Assembly (NCBI GenBank): GCA_964427485.1
Contig: CAYRUP010000121.1
Span: 1 to 5,552 of the forward strand
Length of the DNA stretch: 5,552 nucleotides
Origin: CAYRUP01 sp964427485
GTDB lineage: Bacteria; Pseudomonadota; Gammaproteobacteria; DSM-16500
Direction: 5' to 3'
Positions 1 to 4,928 of this stretch are shown here, one piece after another. Under the pieces are notes generated by a model that was given only the letters and a program-made list of their open reading frames with translations, did no database searches and was not told the origin of the DNA. The stretch's first letter is position 1; each line of letters starts with the position of its first letter. The position numbers were made by a program, and so were the translations under genes.

Positions 1-838
1 TCGCGGAAGGATTACTCACTTCACGCAAACCTTTATCCGTCATCGCAAAAATTCCTAATTCATTCACAGCACCAAAACGATTTTTTACACCGCGAATCAA
101 ACGATAACGACTATCTTGCTCACCTTCAAAATAAAGAACCGTATCCACCATATGTTCCAGTACACGCGGACCGGCAAGCGTGCCTTCTTTGGTCACATGA
201 CCTACCAAAAAAAGAGCGGATTCAGTTTGCTTCGCAAATTTTACCAGCTGCGCAGCGCTTTCTCGTACTTGACCGACTGCACCGGGAGCCGATTGCAATA
301 AATCCGTATGCATCGTTTGGATAGAGTCAACGACTAAAACACGCGGTTGTTCTTTTTGCGCAAGTTGTAAAATACGTTCAATGTGAGTGTCGGCAAGCAA
401 AAGTAATTTATCTTCCGGTAATCCCAAACGGCGTGCACGCAAAGTAACTTGCTGCAAAGATTCTTCACCGGTTACATAAAGCACCTTCAATTCCTGACTG
501 AGATGGCAAAGTGTTTGCAACAATAAAGTGGATTTGCCAATGCCCGGATCGCCGCCAATCAAAACCACCGAACCCAACACCAAACCACCACCGAGCACAC
601 GATCTAATTCTTTTAATCCAGTGGCCAGGCGCGCTTCTTCTTCCTGCAAAGTAATCTCAGTCATTTGCGTAATGGCAGGTTCGCCAATTGCATAACCTTG
701 ATAACGCGGATGTGTTTTTGTTGGTTTGATTTCTTCGACTAAACAATTCCAAGCCTCACATCCCAGACATTGACCTGACCATTTCGGAAATTGCGCACCG
801 CAGGCCTGACAGGAATAAGTGACTTTCGATTTCGACAT
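1..838 (-). CDS. radA: DNA repair protein RadA (Sms), N-terminal 279 residues, 3' end outside window
   Basis: RadA is a cytoplasmic RecA-like ATPase that helps process recombination intermediates (branch migration) during DNA repair. Reading leftward from the ATG at 838, a four-cysteine zinc finger is seen at C10, C13, C24 and C27. The Walker A motif GDPGIGKST is at residues 96-104, and a Walker B strand VLVVDSIQT at 167-175. A VGHVTKEG segment lies at 212-219, and the RadA-specific KNRFG motif at 252-256. Complete RadA proteins are about 450-460 residues, so the C-terminal Lon-protease-like domain is missing only because the window ends. The start is supported by GAGGAA at 848-843, six bases from GAGG to the ATG. 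Only one base separates it from the stop of the preceding reductase gene, so it is probably cotranscribed with that gene and phhB. The reading frame is open throughout and identity is near certain. Confidence 0.97.
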   Translation of the reverse strand, partial: MSKSKVTYSCQACGAQFPKWSGQCLGCEAWNCLVEEIKPTKTHPRYQGYAIGEPAITQMTEITLQEEEARLATGLKELDRVLGGGLVLGSVVLIGGDPGIGKSTLLLQTLCHLSQELKVLYVTGEESLQQVTLRARRLGLPEDKLLLLADTHIERILQLAQKEQPRVLVVDSIQTMHTDLLQSAPGAVGQVRESAAQLVKFAKQTESALFLVGHVTKEGTLAGPRVLEHMVDTVLYFEGEQDSRYRLIRGVKNRFGAVNELGIFAMTDKGLREVSNPSA

Positions 839-839
839 T

Positions 840-1703
840 TTATTCCTCGACAAGCAAATGTATTGCTGAGGAATCCAATTCACCATGACCTTTCATGACT
901 AAACGATCCAACGCATGCATAGCCTCGGTTGCACCAGGTAAGTCAATTCCGACTTGATGCGCTTGCTCTAAGGCGAGATGCATGTCTTTACGATGCAATA
1001 CGGATTTGAAACCGGGTTTATAGTCATCGTCTAACATGCGTTTACCATGTATTTCCAATACGCGGCTATGGGCAAAACCACTCAGTAATGCATCACGCAC
1101 TTTGGTCGCATCCACACCGGATGCTTCTGCCAGGGTTAACGCTTCACTGACAGCAATAATCGTTTCAGCAATAATGATTTGGTTGCACGCTTTGGCAATT
1201 TGGCCCGCGCCATGCTCGCCAATATGAATGATTTCTTTACCCAATACTTCTAAAATCGGTTTAACTTTTTTTAAGATGTTCGCTTTACCGCCAACCATGA
1301 TGGCTAAAGAACCATCGATTGCGCCTTTTTCACCACCTGAAACGGGAGCATCTAACATTTCAATTTCTTTTTTCTCCAGTTGTGCCGCAATGCGTTGGGT
1401 TGCGCTAGCTGAAATGGTGCTCATATCAATGACGATACAACCGGGTTTAGCACTCTGAATAATCCCTTTTTTTCCCACCAAAACTTCTTCCACATCAACA
1501 GTTGCGGGTACTATGGTGATAATAACATCCACTGCAGCTGCGAGTTCTTTCGGAGAATCATACGCTTTCGCACCGGCTTTTTTGAAAGTTGCTGCAACTT
1601 CATCACGTCGGGTATAAACCGAAACAGGATAGCCCGCACGAATTAAATTCATAGCCATGGGTTTTCCCATGATGCCTAAACCGATAAAACCGATCTGTTG
1701 CAT
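840..1703 (-). CDS. garR: NAD(P)-dependent beta-hydroxyacid dehydrogenase, GarR/3-hydroxyisobutyrate dehydrogenase type
   Basis: This 287-residue protein belongs to the 3-hydroxyisobutyrate dehydrogenase superfamily. These soluble enzymes interconvert short beta-hydroxyacids and semialdehydes. The N-terminal Rossmann fold carries GLGIMG at residues 8-13. The second strand ends in YTRR (30-33) rather than with an acidic residue, which hints at NADP(H) preference. DMSTIS is at 93-98 and the substrate-binding DAPVSGG at 118-124. The catalytic Lys is K171 in GAGQIAKACNQ, with N174 following, and the C-terminal helical domain has KPGF (229-232) and RKD (238-240). Length is normal for the family. 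Layout and motifs resemble E. coli GarR (tartronate semialdehyde reductase) as I remember it, but 3-hydroxyisobutyrate or succinic/glyoxylic semialdehyde remain possible substrates. No glyoxylate or valine genes lie nearby to decide. AAGG at 1714-1711 serves the ATG. The gene follows phhB by 17 bp and precedes radA by 1 bp. The family call is firm; the gene symbol is tentative. Confidence 0.88.
   Translation of the reverse strand: MQQIGFIGLGIMGKPMAMNLIRAGYPVSVYTRRDEVAATFKKAGAKAYDSPKELAAAVDVIITIVPATVDVEEVLVGKKGIIQSAKPGCIVIDMSTISASATQRIAAQLEKKEIEMLDAPVSGGEKGAIDGSLAIMVGGKANILKKVKPILEVLGKEIIHIGEHGAGQIAKACNQIIIAETIIAVSEALTLAEASGVDATKVRDALLSGFAHSRVLEIHGKRMLDDDYKPGFKSVLHRKDMHLALEQAHQVGIDLPGATEAMHALDRLVMKGHGELDSSAIHLLVEE
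843..848 (-). promoter_or_regulatory. Ribosome binding site of radA inside the preceding gene
   Basis: Minus-strand GAGGAA forms the last two sense codons (Glu-Glu) of the upstream reductase and sits six bases (from GAGG) before the radA ATG. The placement suggests translational coupling between the two genes and fixes the radA start at 838. Confidence 0.75.
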
Positions 1704-1710
1704 GTGATTT

Positions 1711-1714
1711 CCTT
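1711..1714 (-). promoter_or_regulatory. Ribosome binding site of the GarR-type reductase
   Basis: Minus-strand AAGG ends seven bases before the ATG at 1703, inside the 17-bp gap after phhB. It supports the chosen start. Confidence 0.65.
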
Positions 1715-1720
1715 ATGTAA

Positions 1721-2071
1721 CTATGGGTTCGTATATCCTAGTTCATCCACTTTCGCAGCGCAAATAAAGTCATTTTCTGATAAACCATTAATCGCATGCG
1801 TCGTGTAATGGACAACGCAATAGTTATAACCGATTTCCATATCTGGATGATGATTTTCTTGATTCGCGATCCACGCAACCGCATTGACAAACGCCATCGT
1901 TTTATAAAAACCTTTAAAAACAAAACGCCGTGTCAGTTGAGTCCCTTCCGTATTGACGTGCCAATCTGTCAGTTTTTTTAATAATTCCGCAATGGTTTCT
2001 TTGCTCAAAGGCGGGACGCCACCTTCGCAAGGAACACAGCGTTTGGATGAAAGATCGCAGGTTTGGTTCAT
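1721..2071 (-). CDS. phhB: Pterin-4a-carbinolamine dehydratase PhhB
   Basis: PhhB dehydrates 4a-hydroxytetrahydropterin, regenerating the pterin cofactor used by phenylalanine hydroxylase (PhhA). The 116-residue product is the usual length. It carries the family active-site pattern: ENHHPDMEIGYNY at residues 72-84 with the His pair H74/H75, then H92 in YTTHAINGL, and D109 near the end (AAKVD). The N-terminus has a small cysteine cluster, C5, C12 and C15, in the LSSKRCVPCEGG segment common in gammaproteobacterial homologues. The reading frame could begin at a TTG at 2083, but GGAG at 2081-2078 lies within those codons and six bases from the ATG at 2071, so the ATG is the real start. It is first in a leftward operon with the reductase and radA, and divergent from hpd, so both flanking units touch aromatic amino acid metabolism. 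No phhA is visible in the window. Confidence 0.95.
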   Translation of the reverse strand: MNQTCDLSSKRCVPCEGGVPPLSKETIAELLKKLTDWHVNTEGTQLTRRFVFKGFYKTMAFVNAVAWIANQENHHPDMEIGYNYCVVHYTTHAINGLSENDFICAAKVDELGYTNP

Positions 2072-2077
2072 TGTAAT

Positions 2078-2081
2078 CTCC
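2078..2081 (-). promoter_or_regulatory. Ribosome binding site deciding the phhB start
   Basis: Minus-strand GGAG is followed by six bases and the ATG at 2071. It lies downstream of the alternative TTG at 2083, which therefore is unlikely to be used; the 120-residue version of the protein is rejected on this ground. Confidence 0.75.
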
Positions 2082-2110
2082 AAGTTTAATCAACTGGCTA
2101 ATAATCTCTT

Positions 2111-2139
2111 TTGCTTAAAAAAAACCTTTATTATATTCT
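2111..2139 (+). promoter_or_regulatory. Candidate sigma-70 promoter for the hpd operon
   Basis: TTGCTT (2111-2116) and TATTCT (2134-2139) are separated by 17 bp. They match the -35 and -10 consensus at three and four of six positions. TATATT (2132-2137, 15-bp spacer) is an alternative -10. Initiation near 2146 would leave a leader of about 18 nt. The match is imperfect and AT-rich DNA yields such matches by chance. Confidence 0.35.
2130..2135 (-). promoter_or_regulatory. Candidate -10 box for the phhB operon
   Basis: The minus strand reads a perfect TATAAT, preceded by GA. No good -35 hexamer lies at 16-18 bp upstream; that position falls on the hpd Shine-Dalgarno sequence. The box overlaps the candidate hpd -10 on the other strand, so polymerase could probably not occupy both at once. 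Confidence 0.35.
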
Positions 2140-2152
2140 ATCCAAAAAACAG

Positions 2153-2157
2153 AGAGG
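2153..2157 (+). promoter_or_regulatory. Ribosome binding site of hpd
   Basis: AGAGG, six bases before the ATG at 2164, is a strong Shine-Dalgarno sequence at good spacing and confirms the start. Confidence 0.75.
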
Positions 2158-2163
2158 TTCAAT

Positions 2164-3213
2164 ATGGATATACACAACCCAGCTGGTACAGATGGATTTG
2201 ATTTTCTTGAGTTTACAACATTGGAACCCCAGATGCTTGAAAAACAGTTTTTAAGTCTGGGTTTTATGCTTGTTTTAAAACATAATTCACTCGATATCAC
2301 CATTTATCAACAAAATGATATTCGATTTATCTTAAATGCCAGCAAAAATAGCGCGGCAGAACAATTTGCAAAAATCCATGGTCCATCCACATTCGCAATG
2401 GGATTTCGAGTAAAAGATGCTGCAAGGGCCTACAAACATGCGATTTCCAAAGGCGCACGCGCCTCTAATCAAGGTATTTATGGCATTCCCACTATTCAAG
2501 GGGTCGGTGGCAGCTTAATTTATTTTGTGGATTCTAAAAAAGGTCAAGCGAATTATGCAGCACAGTTTTCACCGCTTGCGGAAGCGAGTACGGTCAAAAC
2601 AGCGGGTTTAACGTATATTGATCACGTGACACATAATTTGTATCGCGGCAATATGGCGAAATGGGCCAATTTTTATAAAACCATTTTTAATTTCCGAGAA
2701 ATTCGTTATTTCGATATCGAAGGTAAATTGACTGGATTAAAAAGTCAGGCGATGACAAGTCCGTGTGGAAAAATTCGTATTCCCTTAAATGAATCATCTG
2801 ATGATAAATCTCAAATCGAAGAATTTTTAAAAGATTTTAATGGCGAAGGTATTCAACATATTGCACTCGGTACCAATGAAATTTACAACTCAGTGGATAT
2901 ATTGCAGCAACAGGGTCTGTTATTTTTAGACACACCGGATACTTATTACAGTTTAATTGAGAAACGGTTACCGAATCATGGTGAAGATATTCAACGCTTG
3001 CAAAAAAATCGTATTTTGATTGATGGATCTGTTCAACCAGAAAAACGTTTGCTTCTGCAGATTTTTACCAAAAATATGTTGGGTCCAGTTTTTTTTGAAA
3101 TTATTCAACGTAAAGGCGATGAAGGTTTTGGGGAAGGTAATTTCAAAGCATTGTTTGAATCAATCGAGCTGGATCAAATTAACCGTGGCGTTTTAAAAGA
3201 AGAGCACTCATGA
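2164..3213 (+). CDS. hpd: 4-Hydroxyphenylpyruvate dioxygenase (legiolysin-like)
   Basis: This Fe(II) dioxygenase converts 4-hydroxyphenylpyruvate to homogentisate, the committed step of tyrosine breakdown; homogentisate is also the precursor of pyomelanin. The 349-residue product has two vicinal-oxygen-chelate halves. The N-terminal half begins NPAGTDGFDFLEFTT, typical of short bacterial HPPDs. The catalytic half begins near residue 148. By alignment from memory with the Pseudomonas enzyme, the iron ligands are H154 (in YIDHVTHN), H232 (in GEGIQHIAL) and E312 (in GPVFFEIIQR). RYFDIEG (181-187), IRIPLNE (204-210) and the closing GFGEGNFKALFESIE (321-335) are also characteristic. Length matches Legionella Lly, a secreted-pigment and haemolysis-associated HPPD. 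No signal peptide is visible, so it is cytosolic. The TGA overlaps the fahA ATG. It is the first gene of the rightward operon. Confidence 0.97.
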   Translation: MDIHNPAGTDGFDFLEFTTLEPQMLEKQFLSLGFMLVLKHNSLDITIYQQNDIRFILNASKNSAAEQFAKIHGPSTFAMGFRVKDAARAYKHAISKGARASNQGIYGIPTIQGVGGSLIYFVDSKKGQANYAAQFSPLAEASTVKTAGLTYIDHVTHNLYRGNMAKWANFYKTIFNFREIRYFDIEGKLTGLKSQAMTSPCGKIRIPLNESSDDKSQIEEFLKDFNGEGIQHIALGTNEIYNSVDILQQQGLLFLDTPDTYYSLIEKRLPNHGEDIQRLQKNRILIDGSVQPEKRLLLQIFTKNMLGPVFFEIIQRKGDEGFGEGNFKALFESIELDQINRGVLKEEHS

Positions 3214-4247
3214 AACTTGCAACATTAAAAGATAATTCACGCGATGGTCGCTTGGTGGTTGTCAGCAGAGATTTATCTCGCGCGGTGTTAGTGCCGCATG
3301 TGGCACATACGTTGCAGCAAGCATTAGATAATTGGCATGAATGTCACAAACGTTTAGAACATTATTATGAATTACTGAATGCAGAAAAATTAACGGATAC
3401 ATTCGTGTTTCAAGAACAATGCATTGCGTCACCTTTACCACGTGCCTACCAATGGGCGGATGGCAGTGCGTATGTCAATCATGTGGAGTTGGTGCGAAAA
3501 GCGCGTGGTGCGGAAATGCCCGCGGATTTTTGGACGAATCCATTAATGTATCAAGGCGGCTCAGATAATTTTCTAGGACCTTATGATGATATTCCAATTG
3601 AAAATGTCGATTGGGGTGTCGATTTTGAAGCGGAAATTGCGGTGATTACAACCGATGTGCCGATGGGTGCGACACAATCGATCGCAATGCAATCCATTTG
3701 TCTTCTGATGTTAGTCAACGATGTATCTCTAAGAAATTTAATTCCGGGTGAAATGAATAAAGGGTTCGGATTTTTTCAAAGTAAACCTTCTAGCGCATTT
3801 TCGCCAGTCGCAGTAACGCCGGATGAATTAAGTGATGCCTGGGATGGTAAAAAAGTTCATTTACCATTGATCACGCATTTGAATAACAATTTATTTGGTT
3901 GTCCTAATGCGGGTGTGGATATGACGTTTGATTTTCCAACATTGATTGCGCATGCTGCGAAAACACGGCCATTAATTGCAGGGACAATCATCGGTTCTGG
4001 TACTGTTTCGAATTTGGATCGTAGTAAAGGCTCATCTTGTATTGCTGAAAAACGCATGTTGGAAATTTTGCAACAGGGTAAACCTATCACACCTTTTATG
4101 CAATTGGGTGATGAAGTGCGAATTGAAATGTTTGATCGTGAACAGAAAAGTATTTTTGGGGCGATACGGCAAATCGTGCGTGAAGGCGGAAATTTTTTAC
4201 CCTCATCCCCGGCCCTTCTCCCAGCTAAGCTGGGAGAAGGGAGTTAA
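3210..4247 (+). CDS. fahA: Fumarylacetoacetate hydrolase with a repeat-encoded C-terminal tail
   Basis: FahA hydrolyses fumarylacetoacetate to fumarate and acetoacetate, the last step of tyrosine degradation. The protein has 345 residues. By comparison with mouse FAH from memory, D84 and H91 (spaced seven apart, as D126/H133) would be a metal ligand and the catalytic His. E140 and E142 in DFEAE (138-142), together with D171 in NDVSLRN, complete the metal site. QSKPSSAFSP (190-199) and GTIIGSGTVSN (258-268) are further family motifs. The conserved core ends about IFGAIRQIV (315-323). The final 15 residues (PSSPALLPAKLGEGS, 331-345) are read from a palindromic repeat at 4200-4244 and are not expected in homologues. 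They are low in complexity and probably an unstructured tail; all catalytic residues are upstream, so activity is likely retained. The ATG overlaps the hpd TGA by 4 bp, implying coupling; the Shine-Dalgarno (AAGAG region) is weak. Confidence 0.94.
   Translation: MKLATLKDNSRDGRLVVVSRDLSRAVLVPHVAHTLQQALDNWHECHKRLEHYYELLNAEKLTDTFVFQEQCIASPLPRAYQWADGSAYVNHVELVRKARGAEMPADFWTNPLMYQGGSDNFLGPYDDIPIENVDWGVDFEAEIAVITTDVPMGATQSIAMQSICLLMLVNDVSLRNLIPGEMNKGFGFFQSKPSSAFSPVAVTPDELSDAWDGKKVHLPLITHLNNNLFGCPNAGVDMTFDFPTLIAHAAKTRPLIAGTIIGSGTVSNLDRSKGSSCIAEKRMLEILQQGKPITPFMQLGDEVRIEMFDREQKSIFGAIRQIVREGGNFLPSSPALLPAKLGEGS
4200..4244. repeat. Palindromic dispersed-repeat-like element at the 3' end of fahA
   Basis: The element starts with CCCTCATCCCCGG and continues into a perfect inverted repeat. 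It reads in frame through fahA and ends just before the TAA at 4245. It is far richer in G+C than its surroundings. Its leader and GGGAGAAGGG end resemble the widespread class of short bacterial intergenic palindromes beginning CCCTCA, as I remember them. Only one copy occurs in this window, so dispersal is inferred, not seen. Confidence 0.7.
4213..4241. repeat. Perfect 14-bp inverted repeat (hairpin) within the element
   Basis: Arms 4213-4226 (CCCTTCTCCCAGCT) and 4228-4241 (AGCTGGGAGAAGGG) are exact reverse complements around a single A at 4227. As RNA it would fold to a 13-bp, GC-rich stem with a UAA loop. It lies in the last codons of fahA, 32 nt before the maiA Shine-Dalgarno. There is no T-run after it, so it is not a standard intrinsic terminator. 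It might stabilise the upstream mRNA or mark a processing point. Confidence 0.85.
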
Positions 4248-4273
4248 TCTCTTTAGGAATGCGGCAAACACAT

Positions 4274-4277
4274 GGAG
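4274..4277 (+). promoter_or_regulatory. Ribosome binding site of maiA
   Basis: GGAG ends six bases before the ATG at 4284. The remaining part of the 36-bp gap after fahA shows no promoter-like pair of hexamers that I would defend. Confidence 0.7.
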
Positions 4278-4283
4278 TGTTAA

Positions 4284-4928
4284 ATGCTAAAGCTATACAA
4301 TTATTTCCGTTCATCAGCGAGTTTCCGCGTCAGAATTGCTTTGAATTTAAAGCAATTAAAATATACTGAAATTCCTATTCATTTGCTCAAAAATGGCGGT
4401 GAGCAATATGCAAAAGAATATCACACGTTGAATCCGCAATCGTTGGTTCCAACGCTGGTCGATGACGATAAAATCATTACTCAGTCGCTTGCTATTATCG
4501 AATATTTAGATGAGTTACATCCCTTGCCGAAGTTACTCCCCAGTGATCCGTATCAAAAAGCATTCGTGCGTTCTTTTGCGCTTGCGATTGCAGCGGATCT
4601 TCATCCTTTAAATAATTTACGAGTGTTGAAATATCTTAACGAAGAATTAAAAATTACCGAAAATCAAAAAAAACAATGGTATCAACATTGGATCGCAACG
4701 GGTTTGTCTGCGTTAGAAAAAACACTCACACAATCAAACCAAGTTGGAAAATATTGTTTTGGTGATACACCGACCTTGGCAGATATTTTTTTAATTCCGC
4801 AACTGTATAATGCGCGCCGTTTCGCCTGCGATTTAAGCGCTTATCCCACCTTAGTCCGAATTGATGCGCATTGCCAAACACAGTCTGCTTTTCAAGACGC
4901 ATGGCCACAAGAGGAAACCACAACATGA
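4284..4928 (+). CDS. maiA: Maleylacetoacetate isomerase (zeta-class glutathione S-transferase)
   Basis: MaiA uses glutathione to isomerise maleylacetoacetate to fumarylacetoacetate, the substrate of the adjacent FahA. The 214-residue length is typical. The thioredoxin-like N-terminal domain holds the zeta-class active site SSASFRVRIAL (10-20). The usual SSC is SSA here, a substitution also common in bacterial MaiA, and the catalytic Ser is kept. NPQSLVPTL (50-58) supplies the cis-proline backbone contact to glutathione, and Q67-S68 the gamma-glutamyl contact. The helical domain has the zeta signature DLHPLNNLRVLKYL (105-118) and the GDTPTLADI capping box (160-168). It follows fahA by 36 bp, and its TGA overlaps the aminotransferase ATG by 4 bp. 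The protein is cytosolic; no signal peptide is seen. Confidence 0.95.
   Translation: MLKLYNYFRSSASFRVRIALNLKQLKYTEIPIHLLKNGGEQYAKEYHTLNPQSLVPTLVDDDKIITQSLAIIEYLDELHPLPKLLPSDPYQKAFVRSFALAIAADLHPLNNLRVLKYLNEELKITENQKKQWYQHWIATGLSALEKTLTQSNQVGKYCFGDTPTLADIFLIPQLYNARRFACDLSAYPTLVRIDAHCQTQSAFQDAWPQEETTT
4911..4916 (+). promoter_or_regulatory. Ribosome binding site of the hisC-type gene, inside maiA
   Basis: GAGGAA lies in the last codons of maiA, eight bases before the ATG at 4925. With the ATGA overlap it indicates coupled translation and fixes the start. Confidence 0.75.

Larger units (their letters stand above)
2072..2163. promoter_or_regulatory. Divergent intergenic region between phhB and hpd
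   Basis: This 92-bp, strongly AT-rich segment is the only place where promoters for both the phhB and the hpd operons can sit without lying inside a gene. It holds an A-tract (2117-2124), a TTATATT stretch (2131-2137) and a Shine-Dalgarno sequence at each edge. I found no convincing long inverted repeat that would mark an operator. The small size suggests that the two transcripts share a control region. Confidence 0.7.

Noticed and set aside
116..301. Plus-strand 61-codon open frame opposite radA
   Set aside because: It is antisense to the conserved RadA core between Walker B and the KNRFG motif; no independent support.
1228..1458. Plus-strand open frames opposite the reductase gene (also 1036-1227)
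   Set aside because: They are antisense shadows of a complete, motif-rich GarR-type gene and show no family motifs.
2072..2083. TTG start for phhB giving four more N-terminal residues
   Set aside because: The extra codons contain the GGAG Shine-Dalgarno that serves the ATG at 2071.
2073..2090. TyrR/PhhR-like box (TGTAA ... TTTAAT)
   Set aside because: The half-sites are imperfect and their spacing is off from the TGTAAA-N6-TTTACA consensus; it also overlaps the phhB ribosome binding site.
2095..2114. Possible sigma-54 promoter (TGGC ... TTGC) upstream of hpd
   Set aside because: The GG and GC elements are 15 bases apart instead of the required 10.
4213..4250. Rho-independent terminator after fahA
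   Set aside because: The stem is strong but lies inside the coding sequence and is followed by AGTTAATCTC rather than a T-run; maiA continues the same pathway 36 bp after fahA.
3976..4290. 104-codon open frame overlapping the end of fahA and the start of maiA
   Set aside because: It runs in another frame over well-supported FahA coding sequence, has no Shine-Dalgarno of note, and its translation resembles no family that I recognise.
4293..4319. Missing active-site cysteine in MaiA (SSA instead of SSC) as a sign of inactivation
   Set aside because: Alanine at this position is common in bacterial MaiA and the catalytic serine and the rest of the signature are intact.
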